Source: Cryptobacterium curtum DSM 15641
GTDB lineage: Bacteria; Actinomycetota; Coriobacteriia; Coriobacteriales; Eggerthellaceae
Direction of reading: 5' to 3'
Assembly: GCF_000023845.1 (NCBI RefSeq)
Contig: NC_013170.1
Span: 1,218,501 to 1,282,500, forward strand
Length of the DNA: 64,000 bases
Part shown: positions 56,203 through 64,000 of the stretch, piece by piece
Layout: every line of letters starts with the position of its first letter
How positions within the stretch are numbered: the stretch's first letter is position 1
Position numbers and translations under genes: made by a program
Notes under the pieces: model-generated
Seen by the model: the letters and a program-made list of their open reading frames with translations, nothing else
Told to the model about the DNA's origin: nothing
Database searches by the model: none

Positions 56203-57180
56203 TTAGCCCTGCGCGGCGGCGGTTTTCATCCCCCGTTGAATCGTTACCAAGAAAATAGTAATAACCATCAGCACCAGACCCACCCAATCAGCGCCCGTAA
56301 AGGCGGTACCAAGCCAGAGTGCTGAAAACAGCGTCGCGGAAACCGGCTCGATCGCACCAAGTAAGCCACCGCGCATGCTGCCAACTACCGAAACGCCATG
56401 TAGGTACAAACCAAATGCGGCAAACATTCCAATAACCACGATGACCACCAGCATGCCAATGCCATTTGCATCGAGCACCGGCATAAGAGCCCCTAAGGCC
56501 ATATCCCCCGTTTGCGGGCCAATACCCAACATGGCGAGCACAATCGACACGACCCAAACAGCCATGGCAGCAAAACCACCAAACAGCATACCGAGACCAG
56601 TAATAGGCAAACTCCCCCACTGCGCAAAAAGCTTGCGCGGCTGCATAACATAGAGCGCGAGAGAAGCCGCATTCATCATGCCCCAAAACAGCCCTTCCGC
56701 TGGAAGATTGAGCGTGCCAAAATCACCCTTAGTAGCAATCAACATGACGGCAGCAAAAGCGCATATCACACCAAGAAATTCCCCCGCATAGGGCAGACGA
56801 CGTGCCGTGAAGCAGGTAACGAGCATGATAAGGATAAGGCCAACATTTGCGAGCACCGTAGCGGTACCAGCATTCGTATACCCAATAGCAATAACATAGG
56901 TTATCTGATCGAGATACAAGCCGATGCATCCAAATACCAGCAGCGAGCCCACCGTGCGCTTATCGGACAGAATACGTCTGATTGCGCCGCGCTGGGTAAT
57001 CATGGTATAGCCGATAAAAAGTACGCTTGCGCCCAGCATACGAACCATCGTGATAAAAATCGACGATATCTCGTATGACGAAAGTAGAAATTCGGCACAT
57101 GAACCTGAAAAGCCCCAGAGTGTTGCACCTAATAGGGCTGCTATAACGCCCTGCGCAAATCGTTGCGGCTTTTCCTGCAT
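56203..57180 (-). CDS. EamA/DMT-family transporter
   Basis: A ten-segment drug/metabolite transporter of about 325 residues made of two EamA repeats. The first begins GVIAALLGATLWGFSGSCAE and the second near GLFWGMMNAASLALY, with VVGSMRGGLLGAIEPVSATL in its expected place. The substrate is unknown. ATG 57180 has TTGGAGG upstream; 57222 would add 14 residues. Confidence 0.9.
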   Translation of the reverse strand: MQEKPQRFAQGVIAALLGATLWGFSGSCAEFLLSSYEISSIFITMVRMLGASVLFIGYTMITQRGAIRRILSDKRTVGSLLVFGCIGLYLDQITYVIAIGYTNAGTATVLANVGLILIMLVTCFTARRLPYAGEFLGVICAFAAVMLIATKGDFGTLNLPAEGLFWGMMNAASLALYVMQPRKLFAQWGSLPITGLGMLFGGFAAMAVWVVSIVLAMLGIGPQTGDMALGALMPVLDANGIGMLVVIVVIGMFAAFGLYLHGVSVVGSMRGGLLGAIEPVSATLFSALWLGTAFTGADWVGLVLMVITIFLVTIQRGMKTAAAQG

Positions 57181-57245
57181 TGCTGTTCCTCCAACTGAAC
57201 GCCGTACGACATGTAGACACATGCTGCGTGTAATGCGTCGCTAGA

Positions 57246-58868
57246 TTATCGCAGAACCGCCGGCTTATCGGGGAAAAAGATCTCCTGCACAGAATCGGGC
57301 ACCTGGGTTGGCTTTGTACCGGATGCTTGAGCAGATGCTGTATCGGATCTCTTATCGGGGATTTTGCGAGGCACTGTATGGGAAGTCGTACGCTGAAGAG
57401 TATTTTCATGCGCGCGAGCACGCGAAGAAGTCAGCAGAGAAACCCCTACCATCAGCACAAACGCTACGGAAAGCCCAATAACAATCTGATGTAAACCAGC
57501 TACTTTAAACCCAGCAGCCATGCAGACGCAGTAAGCGAGCGTTCCACCTATCATCGAAGCAAGAGCCCCTTGCTTGGTAGCCCGTCGCCAAAACAGCGCC
57601 CCTAAAAGCACCCAGCAGAACGCCGTTTCGAGACCGCCAAATGCGAACATATTGATCTTCCAGATTACATCGGGCGGAACAATTGCCAGAACAAAAACTA
57701 TTGCACCCAAAGCCAGCGTGATGCACTGGCTTGCCCGTGCAAGTGTTGTATCAGGAATCGATCGGCCCATCTGTTGGGCGCGATGCATCCATAAATCTTT
57801 AATGAAGGCAGAAGAAGAAGCAATGAGCAGCGAAGAAACGGTTGATATGGAAGCGGCAATCGGGCCAACAATGGCAATACCCGCCAGCCACGTCGGAAGA
57901 CAGCGAATAATCGTCTGTGGAATAATGTTATCCACGCTGCCACCATACTCGGCCAAATCACCTGTTAATACGCCAGCCGACAGGGTACCTAATGCTGTTA
58001 CCCCAATCATCATAGCGCCGATAATAACTGTGCCCGATGTCATCGCGTGACGTAGTGCCCGCGTATCTTTGTAGCCCATGCACCGCACCACCGATTGCGG
58101 CAAACAAAACGTAAATATGCCCACAAGCAGCCACTGCGTAAAATATAGAGAAAGTGGCATTTTGCCGTCGGCAAAGGGTTTCATCATTTCAGGATGGTTC
58201 GCCTGAATAGTATCCATAATAGCGGTATAGCCACCGCCAGCCGTCAGTATTCCCGCAGCAAGAACCACGATTCCTACGAGCATCGCAATGCCGCACAGTG
58301 CATCGGTAAACGCCACACCGCGAAACCCCCCAATGGTGGTGAAGACAACAACAGCGCCCCCAAAAATCAAAAGGCCCGCGACATAGGAATAGCCCGTTAC
58401 TGCCGAAAATAGCTTTGCCCCACCAACGAACTGAGCCACCATCGTCGCTGAAAAAAATACAACGATGATAAGTGCCGAAAGATTCGCAAGCAGATTAGAG
58501 TGATAGCGCGCACGGATAACATCAACAACGGTAACCGCTCCTAATTTGCGTGAAACAAGCGCCATCTTCTTACCCATAATGCCATAGAGCAAAAACAGTG
58601 CGGTCACCTGCACAGCTGCCATATAGACCCAACCGAGTCCGACATTCCACGCCTGCCCGGGGCCGCCGACAAATGAACTAACCGACCCGTATGTGGCAAT
58701 CGTCGTCATCGCCAAAACAAACGGACCAAGGCTTCGACTACCAATAAAATATTCGGCGATAAACCCGCCCGAAGAAGCACGCTCGCCACGACGACGTGCC
58801 ACAACGGCAATTGCCAGAGCGATTGCCAGAAATACAATAACGGGAAGCAGACTAGCAAGACTATTCAT
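57246..58868 (-). CDS. panF: PanF-type Na+/pantothenate symporter
   Basis: A sodium:solute symporter (SSS) with about 13 segments. EYFIGSRSLGPFVLAMT, SSFVGGPGQAWNVGLGWVY and GKKMALVSRKLGAVTVVDV follow E. coli PanF closely. FGGLETAFCWVLLGALFW occurs later. The C-terminal about 70 residues are low-complexity and charged. ATG 58868 lies eight bases inside the end of the yhdT-like gene; 58886 would add six residues. Pantothenate uptake is a good inference from similarity and from the YhdT partner. Confidence 0.9.
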   Translation of the reverse strand: MNSLASLLPVIVFLAIALAIAVVARRRGERASSGGFIAEYFIGSRSLGPFVLAMTTIATYGSVSSFVGGPGQAWNVGLGWVYMAAVQVTALFLLYGIMGKKMALVSRKLGAVTVVDVIRARYHSNLLANLSALIIVVFFSATMVAQFVGGAKLFSAVTGYSYVAGLLIFGGAVVVFTTIGGFRGVAFTDALCGIAMLVGIVVLAAGILTAGGGYTAIMDTIQANHPEMMKPFADGKMPLSLYFTQWLLVGIFTFCLPQSVVRCMGYKDTRALRHAMTSGTVIIGAMMIGVTALGTLSAGVLTGDLAEYGGSVDNIIPQTIIRCLPTWLAGIAIVGPIAASISTVSSLLIASSSAFIKDLWMHRAQQMGRSIPDTTLARASQCITLALGAIVFVLAIVPPDVIWKINMFAFGGLETAFCWVLLGALFWRRATKQGALASMIGGTLAYCVCMAAGFKVAGLHQIVIGLSVAFVLMVGVSLLTSSRARAHENTLQRTTSHTVPRKIPDKRSDTASAQASGTKPTQVPDSVQEIFFPDKPAVLR

Positions 58869-59184
58869 GACCGATCTGCTTCCCACTGTCCGCAGCAGTT
58901 GTATCGCTGCTTATCTGATCATCCGCTTCCTCGTCAAAGGAAAAGTCAACGAAAACACGCCGCGAAAGAAACACCGATACCGCAATGGCGCAGATCCAGG
59001 TTCCAAGAGTGCCACCAATAACCCAAAGAGGCGTGTGGAACACTTCAATACCGGTACCTGCCAAGCCAAACCCATCAGCAATCCAAACAGCAATAGTTAC
59101 CACTAGGGCTGCTACAGTTGCTTTTGCTTCGCGATTCGCCTGCTGCATCTTCTGCCTGTACGTCAGGCGGTCTGGCGAGTCCAT
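58861..59184 (-). CDS. yhdT: YhdT-like (DUF997) membrane partner of PanF
   Basis: A 107-residue protein with two membrane segments (AALVVTIAVWIADGFGLAG and WVIGGTLGTWICAIAVSVFL). Between them is EVFHTPLWV, like the GFPLWF region of YhdT. It ends with FVDFSFDEEADD and an acidic tail, as YhdT ends DIPLEDDD. YhdT genes usually come right before panF, as here, with overlapping ends. AAAGGAG precedes the ATG. The exact role is not known. Confidence 0.85.
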   Translation of the reverse strand: MDSPDRLTYRQKMQQANREAKATVAALVVTIAVWIADGFGLAGTGIEVFHTPLWVIGGTLGTWICAIAVSVFLSRRVFVDFSFDEEADDQISSDTTAADSGKQIGHE

Positions 59185-59234
59185 GGTGCTCCTTTACGGC
59201 AAACAAAATAGATTTGTAGTCGTGAGGTAGTGTA

Positions 59235-59444
59235 CTACGCAACCACCGAAGCTTCGTATCCCGCGTCAACAACCGCATCAACAAGTGCGGCATCGGGTAC
59301 CTCTTGAGCAAGATCAACCACTGCATTTTTGTCGGCAAGGCTTACCTTTACCGAACTGACTCCTTCAATGCCTTCAAGCGCTTTCGTTACATGAGCAACA
59401 CAGTGCTCGCACATCATGCCGTCTACTGCAAGGGTCTTCTTCAT
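59235..59444 (-). CDS. Possible separately translated CopZ-like copper chaperone (nested in copA)
   Basis: In the same frame as copA, ATG 59444 is preceded by AGAAAGGAACCAACT, whose AAAGGA is well spaced. Starting here gives 69 residues, exactly a CopZ-size HMA domain with MCEHC. The sequence reads as if copZ had been joined to copA by loss of a stop while keeping its ribosome site. Both a fused and a free form may be made. Separate translation is an inference. Confidence 0.5.
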   Translation of the reverse strand: MKKTLAVDGMMCEHCVAHVTKALEGIEGVSSVKVSLADKNAVVDLAQEVPDAALVDAVVDAGYEASVVA

Positions 59445-62012
59445 AGTTGGTTCCTTTCTATCTACTTCGTTTTCAGGATTGTTTTGAGTTGTCTGTCCTT
59501 CACCATTCGATTGGCTCACGCTATCTGATGTGCTATCACCAGACTGACCAGTGCTTTTTGACTTATCGTCATCTGGCTGACTGTTATTCTTCGATCGGTT
59601 ATCGCCCTCCAGTTTGATGTTGCTGTTTACCTTAATGTCATCACCCAACTGGTCGCTGTTCCGTTGTCCGGCGCTCAATTGACCAGCGTCCACTGAAACT
59701 GAGGCAGCCTCAAGCGATGGCTTCCACCCGCGCAGGCGCAGAGCGTTTGTTACCACGCAGATACTCGAGAAGCTCATACACGCAGCTGCGATCATAGGGT
59801 TAAGCGCAATGCCCCACGCAGACAGCGCACCTGCTGCTATGGGAATACAGATTGCATTGTAGATAAGTGCCCAGAATAGGTTCTGCTTAATATTGCGCAT
59901 TGTCGCACGAGAAAGTTCCAGCGACGTTGCCACATCTTCAAGATCGCTGCGCATCAGCACGATATCAGCGGCGTCGATGGCAACATCAGTCCCCGCCCCA
60001 ATAGCAATACCAACATCAGCACGGGCAAGAGCAGGGGCATCATTGATGCCATCCCCCACCATAGCCGTCTTACCTTCAGCGCAGAACGCACGAACGCGTT
60101 CTTCCTTGCCTTCGGGCAGCACACTGGCAATGGCCTCATCGGTGCCGACTTCGCGTTGTATCACCGCGGCAGTACGCGCATCATCACCGGTAAGCATGAC
60201 CGTTTTAACGCCCATAGCACGCAGGCGTTCGATGGCGTGCTTGCTTGTCGGCTTAACCACATCGGCACAAGCAACTATCAGTTCAGCTTTACCGTCGCGA
60301 GCCACAATCAGCGGCGTTTTACCTTCTTCGGCAAGGCGCTTTGTTTCAGTGGCAAATGCATCGACCGTTACGCCAGTTTCACGCAACAGGCGTTCGTTAC
60401 CGGCAACGCAGAAAGAGCCGTCAACTATACCCTTTACGCCACGACCTGCCACCGTTGTAAAGTCTTCCACTGGCTGCGCTTCGACACCCCTTTCAGTGGC
60501 ATAGTCAACAAAGGCACGTGCCAGCGGATGTTCGCTGCGCTCCTCAAGCGAAAGGGCAGCCTGCACTACGCGCGTTTGGTCGGCAGTCAGTTGGTTTGTT
60601 TCTACGGCAGTCCAGCCATCATGTTCGTACACAAGAGCATCAGTCACACGCGGTGCACCTTCGGTGATGGTACCGGTCTTATCAAGCACGACAATACGTG
60701 TGTCGTGCGCATTTTCCAGCGCTTCGGCACTCTTGATGAGCACTCCCTGCTGTGCACCACGACCCGTACCCACCATAATGGCTGTTGGTGTAGCAAGACC
60801 CAAAGCACATGGGCACGAGATGACGAGCACCGAGATAGCATGCGATACGGCTGCAGAAAAATCACCAATCACTAGCCAGATAGCAAATACCACGATGGCC
60901 ACACCGATAACAGCCGGCACGAATATACCTGCAATCTGGTCAGCTTTACGTTCGATAGGGGCTTTGGTACTTGTTGCTTCATCCACAAGCTTTACGATGT
61001 GCGCCAGCGCCGTATCGGCACCAACTGCCGTTGCGCGCATGGTGAACCAGCCACTGCGATTCACCGTCGCGCCAGTTACGGTATCGCCTGCTTCCTTTTC
61101 TACGGGCAAGCTTTCCCCTGTGATAACCGATTCATCGACCGCAGCAGTGCCTTCCACCACCACGCCATCACAGGGAACAGCCGCACCAGCACGTACTGCC
61201 AGTATGTCGCCTACAACAACCTGCTCAATCAGAATTTCCTCTTCTTGGCCATCGCGCACACGAAGAGCCGTTGCCGGTGCCAAGTCAAGTAACCCGTTAA
61301 TCGCGTCGGTGGTACGACCTTTTGCTCGCGCCTCAAAAAACTTACCGAGCGTGATCAGCGTGAGAATCATCACGGCTGATTCAAAATATAAATCCATGCC
61401 CGCCGTATGCGCAGCCTGCACATCACCCACGCCCAGTGCCGCGCTCATGCGATACATCGCTGCAATACCGTAAATAATTGATGCCGTCGAACCAAGCGCA
61501 ATAAGCGAATCCATATTTGGCGCACGATGTATAAGAGTTTTAAAGCCCACACGGAAGAATTTGAAGTTAACAAACACCACCGGAATAGTTAACAAAAGCT
61601 CGGTCAGCGCTAATGACATCATGCCTTCATGGCCAGCGAGTGCTGCAGGAATTGGCCAGCTAAACATATGTCCCATTGAAAGATAGAAGAGCGGCACCGT
61701 AAATAAAATAGAGACGATCAAGCGCATGCGCACGTGACGAGCTTCTTTTTGCGCTGCGTCAGAAGCGCTTCCGCGGGATGGTGCCGCTTCGGACGAAGCC
61801 TGACCGCGCACCGTGGCACCGTACCCTGCTTTTTCCACCGCTGCGCTGACGGCAGCAAGTGTTGCATCGTTGCCATCGTAGGTTACTTCCATACTGTTTT
61901 TCAGCAGGTTCACGACCGCTTCATCTACACCGGGCACTGCTTGTGTAGCTTTTGTCACCCGCGCCGAACAGGCGGCACATGTCATACCAGTGACATCGAA
62001 TGTCTTCTTCAT
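59235..62012 (-). CDS. copA: CopA, copper P1B-type ATPase with C-terminal CopZ-like domain
   Basis: Exports Cu+ from the cytoplasm. The N-terminal metal-binding domain has GMTCAACSARV. Eight membrane segments, the TGES loop, the CPC ion site in ISCPCALGLATP, DKTGTITEG, SEHPLARA and GDGINDAPALARADVG are all intact. After the last helix an Asp/Ser/Asn/Gln-rich linker of about 80 residues leads to a second HMA domain (VDGMMCEHCVAHVTKAL), which is unusual at this end. The linker ends in an embedded ribosome site and ATG at 59444. It lies nine bases after csoR. At 925 residues it is longer than CopA (about 750-830). Confidence 0.96.
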   Translation of the reverse strand: MKKTFDVTGMTCAACSARVTKATQAVPGVDEAVVNLLKNSMEVTYDGNDATLAAVSAAVEKAGYGATVRGQASSEAAPSRGSASDAAQKEARHVRMRLIVSILFTVPLFYLSMGHMFSWPIPAALAGHEGMMSLALTELLLTIPVVFVNFKFFRVGFKTLIHRAPNMDSLIALGSTASIIYGIAAMYRMSAALGVGDVQAAHTAGMDLYFESAVMILTLITLGKFFEARAKGRTTDAINGLLDLAPATALRVRDGQEEEILIEQVVVGDILAVRAGAAVPCDGVVVEGTAAVDESVITGESLPVEKEAGDTVTGATVNRSGWFTMRATAVGADTALAHIVKLVDEATSTKAPIERKADQIAGIFVPAVIGVAIVVFAIWLVIGDFSAAVSHAISVLVISCPCALGLATPTAIMVGTGRGAQQGVLIKSAEALENAHDTRIVVLDKTGTITEGAPRVTDALVYEHDGWTAVETNQLTADQTRVVQAALSLEERSEHPLARAFVDYATERGVEAQPVEDFTTVAGRGVKGIVDGSFCVAGNERLLRETGVTVDAFATETKRLAEEGKTPLIVARDGKAELIVACADVVKPTSKHAIERLRAMGVKTVMLTGDDARTAAVIQREVGTDEAIASVLPEGKEERVRAFCAEGKTAMVGDGINDAPALARADVGIAIGAGTDVAIDAADIVLMRSDLEDVATSLELSRATMRNIKQNLFWALIYNAICIPIAAGALSAWGIALNPMIAAACMSFSSICVVTNALRLRGWKPSLEAASVSVDAGQLSAGQRNSDQLGDDIKVNSNIKLEGDNRSKNNSQPDDDKSKSTGQSGDSTSDSVSQSNGEGQTTQNNPENEVDRKEPTMKKTLAVDGMMCEHCVAHVTKALEGIEGVSSVKVSLADKNAVVDLAQEVPDAALVDAVVDAGYEASVVA

Positions 62013-62021
62013 GATGGCCCC

Positions 62022-62333
62022 CTACTTTGCCACACGTTTGATGAGATCCATTGCTTCATCAACAATCTCGTCGTTGCCCGATCGGATCTCTTCAACAACG
62101 CAGGTCTCTAAATGATTCTGCAGCACAATACGCTCTATGCTTTGAATAGCACTACGCGTCGCAGACAACTGCACCAGGACATCGCCGCAGTAGCGGTTTT
62201 CTTCAATCATCGTTTTGATACCGCCCAACTGCCCGATGGCGCGGTTCAAACGACGTTGTAAGTCTTCTTGTAAGTCTTGACTGCGCGGCGTGTGCTTCTG
62301 CCGCGCACAATGCGGACACTCTCGTTCTGCCAT
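62022..62333 (-). CDS. csoR: CsoR-type copper-sensing repressor
   Basis: A DUF156 helical repressor. LQRRLNRAIGQLGGIKTMIEE opens the fold. The Cu+ ligands Cys-His-Cys are in NRYCGDV and QNHLETC. An extra CPHC near the N-terminus (residues 6-9) is not part of the usual site. Length is 103. It is co-transcribed with copA from a promoter that carries a matching palindrome. Confidence 0.93.
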   Translation of the reverse strand: MAERECPHCARQKHTPRSQDLQEDLQRRLNRAIGQLGGIKTMIEENRYCGDVLVQLSATRSAIQSIERIVLQNHLETCVVEEIRSGNDEIVDEAMDLIKRVAK

Positions 62334-62393
62334 AGGTATGCGCTTCCTTTAACTGATTTCAGCCAGTTGACTCGTTCTTGTTTTACAGCGGCT

Positions 62394-62421
62394 ATTATAT
62401 ACCCCCTAGGGGTATAGTCAA
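62394..62421 (-). promoter_or_regulatory. csoR-copA promoter with CsoR operator as spacer
   Basis: On the minus strand TTGACT (62416-62421) and a perfect TATAAT (62394-62399) are 16 bases apart. The spacer is almost wholly the palindrome TATACCCC-CTA-GGGGTATA (62398-62416), the G/C-rich inverted repeat typical of CsoR operators. Apo-CsoR would cover the promoter, and Cu+ would release it. Confidence 0.88.
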
Positions 62422-62603
62422 CTACGAGAGGAAATATGCAAACTGGCACATCAGTAGACCTCTCGCGCCGTATCACGTGACGTCTCAATTACTGCCTACC
62501 ACCCTGAACGTTCAGCATCGAAGGTGAGTTGAACACCATTAAACAGCAGAGAAATTGTTAGTGAGCATGCCGATGGAACCGATGTCGCAAACCTGTGACA
62601 GCA

Positions 62604-63476
62604 TCAAACAGCAGAAACTTTTACGAACGATTGAGCCACGCCCAACGGATCGCTAAATACCTTCAGAGAATCGGAATGGGCCGAACAAATAAGCGTTAAA
62701 CGATACCGTCTAGCCATGTCAACTGTTAAATCGGTTGGCACTGCCTTAGAGATCAGCGTTGGGATGCCCGCACGAATAGCTTTTACCACCATATCGGTTG
62801 GAATACGTCCGCTGGTAAAAATAGTGCAATGCGCGAGGTCAACGCCATCACGCAAGGCGCAACCGACCACCTTATCGAATGCGTTATGGCGTCCTAAATC
62901 TTCGCAGCAATAGAGCACTTCTTCTCCGAGCGCCAAATAGCAGCTGTGCGCCCCAAACGTGCGCTTATGCATAGGTGTATCAGCTTCAAAGATATGCGCC
63001 ATCTTAAACACCCAAGGAATGGACCATTTAATTGGCACCACTTCCTTGAGCTCTTCATTCTTTACCCAAGAATCATCGAGGGTACGATTAAAGGTGCAGC
63101 ATGAAGGCACAACATCCACGTGAGACCGATGTGGGCGTGGTGTTTCACGGTCGTGCAAATACACCATGGCACGCGTGGCGTACTCACAGAGATAGACCTC
63201 ATCCACTTCGTCGAGGCTATCGATCATTCCCTCGGTGAATAAGCGTCCAAGAACCAGTTCAATCACATGATCGGCTGAACACATCAGCGTCATGGTAAGC
63301 GTACCATTTACATACACGCGCACCGCGTTTTCCGTCTGCAGATAGTCTTCTTCCACAGATGCCGTACAGGCAGCTTCATCCGTGGCTTGACTAGCAGCAA
63401 GACCGGACGGATTCAGCCGAATGATGTCGTATACCTTCTCTTCCTCTATCGGTTGAGAGGCATCGAATACACGCAT
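62604..63476 (-). CDS. fdhD: FdhD, formate dehydrogenase sulfurtransferase
   Basis: Transfers sulfur to the molybdenum/tungsten cofactor of formate dehydrogenase. The core EDLGRHNAFDKVVGCAL, FTSGRIPTDMVVKAIRAGIP and the C-terminal LTLICSAHSDSLKVFSDPLG are clear. The loop that usually has CxxC reads PSCCTFN, two adjacent cysteines. ATG 63476 was chosen because GAGGA lies seven bases upstream; GTG 63503 would add nine residues. It is next to fdhE. Confidence 0.93.
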   Translation of the reverse strand: MRVFDASQPIEEEKVYDIIRLNPSGLAASQATDEAACTASVEEDYLQTENAVRVYVNGTLTMTLMCSADHVIELVLGRLFTEGMIDSLDEVDEVYLCEYATRAMVYLHDRETPRPHRSHVDVVPSCCTFNRTLDDSWVKNEELKEVVPIKWSIPWVFKMAHIFEADTPMHKRTFGAHSCYLALGEEVLYCCEDLGRHNAFDKVVGCALRDGVDLAHCTIFTSGRIPTDMVVKAIRAGIPTLISKAVPTDLTVDMARRYRLTLICSAHSDSLKVFSDPLGVAQSFVKVSAV

Positions 63477-63571
63477 GACGTTCCTCTTCTCGAACTCTTT
63501 CACCTACCAGCTTAGCAATCTTTTTTCGAAAGACCAGACGGTGAAAGAAAGATGAAAAGAAAATTTAAGCG

Positions 63572-64000
63572 CTACACGTCATACGTTGGTGCGTTTTGAA
63601 AGCGCGGATCGTGAGCGATTTCATCCAAACGCGCCATGACAACATCTTCTACTTCCATGGCAAAGGGCTGTACTTTCATATCTTCGCGGAACACAACCCG
63701 CTGGTAGCCGCCACAATCGTCACATCGCTGCAGTCGATGTGCAGGATCACCTGCCACATTGAAGTAATGAAGATGACTCGTACTGCGCGTGCCGCAGTTC
63801 CCGCACCGAATACGATCGAAATTCCACTGGGTACCGCACATCGCGCAGTACTGCATGCGGCCGCGTCCGTCGCTTGCGGCCGACTCCCCTACCCACGAAG
63901 CCGTTGCGGGCGATCCGCAGACCGGGCAGTCAACGGATCGCTCGAACGAATGGTGATCGTCAGCATCTTGATAGGCAGCAACAGCCGCTTCAGCAGCGGG
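63572..64000 (-). CDS. fdhE: FdhE-like formate dehydrogenase accessory protein (partial)
   Basis: The C-terminal 142 residues of a protein that continues past the window. The frame is open from the edge. Four zinc/iron CxxC knuckles are seen: CPVCG, CAMCG, CGNCG and CDDCG, as in FdhE rubredoxin-like domains. The Met at 63856 is internal, since the first knuckle lies before it. It probably helps assemble the same formate dehydrogenase as fdhD. The N-terminal half is not visible. Confidence 0.85.
   Translation of the reverse strand, partial: PAAEAAVAAYQDADDHHSFERSVDCPVCGSPATASWVGESAASDGRGRMQYCAMCGTQWNFDRIRCGNCGTRSTSHLHYFNVAGDPAHRLQRCDDCGGYQRVVFREDMKVQPFAMEVEDVVMARLDEIAHDPRFQNAPTYDV

Overview
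The window is about 51% GC, densely coded and mostly on the minus strand. It looks like a chromosome segment of an anaerobic actinobacterium of the class Coriobacteriia (Eggerthellaceae-like, for example the small-genome genus Cryptobacterium). This placement is inferred from the gene mix: FabK-type lipid synthesis, the MEP isoprenoid pathway, FdhD/FdhE, twin YhgE/Pip proteins, a fused AccD-AccA and an LPxTG surface protein. I saw no rRNA, tRNA, CRISPR array, insertion sequence or prophage.

Layout. 1-8.2 kb: end of an SDR gene, a cation/H+ antiporter, a self-inhibited Fic protein, and a mucin-binding-type LPxTG adhesin whose signal peptide and mature part are split by a GATT tetranucleotide tract (phase-variable, OFF as sequenced). 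6.5-9.9 kb: MocR-type regulator PdxR divergent from pdxS-pdxT. 10-14.6 kb: U32 (TrhP-like) protein, HAD phosphatase, AarF-like kinase, phasin-like protein. 14.9-23.6 kb: a long operon read leftward pyrH-frr-uppS-cdsA-dxr-rseP-ispG-proS, with an unusual site-2 protease. 24-32.8 kb: HtrA, MOSC protein, ArsC-like protein, flavodoxin behind an iron-box-like site, EttA, serine acetyltransferase, a permease. 33-38 kb: two overlapping YhgE/Pip genes. 38.2-41.6 kb: a Trm9-like methyltransferase divergent from an Elp3-type radical-SAM/GNAT enzyme, which suggests a bacterial wobble-uridine pathway. 41.8-46.6 kb: CorA, a P-type ATPase remnant, luxS-mtnN, and an MFS pump fused to CBS domains. 46.8-56.1 kb: fatty-acid cluster accDA-fabZ-fabF-fabG-fabD-fabK with fabT and divergent fabH, and two FabT-like operators. 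56.2-59.2 kb: DMT transporter, PanF and its YhdT partner. 59.2-62.4 kb: CsoR-controlled copper ATPase with a C-terminal chaperone domain that has its own internal start. 62.6-64 kb: fdhD and the truncated fdhE.

A pattern runs through the whole window. Many ordinary single-copy enzymes carry extra Ser/Thr/Ala/Asp-rich low-complexity segments at an end or in a linker, often built from degenerate short-period DNA repeats. Together with the tetranucleotide tracts at 6104-6160 and 23751-23780, this suggests a genome prone to slippage-driven repeat growth.

Start sites were moved from the longest reading frame wherever a Shine-Dalgarno sequence or ATGA overlap pointed to an internal start. Functions rest on motif recognition by eye; no database search was run.
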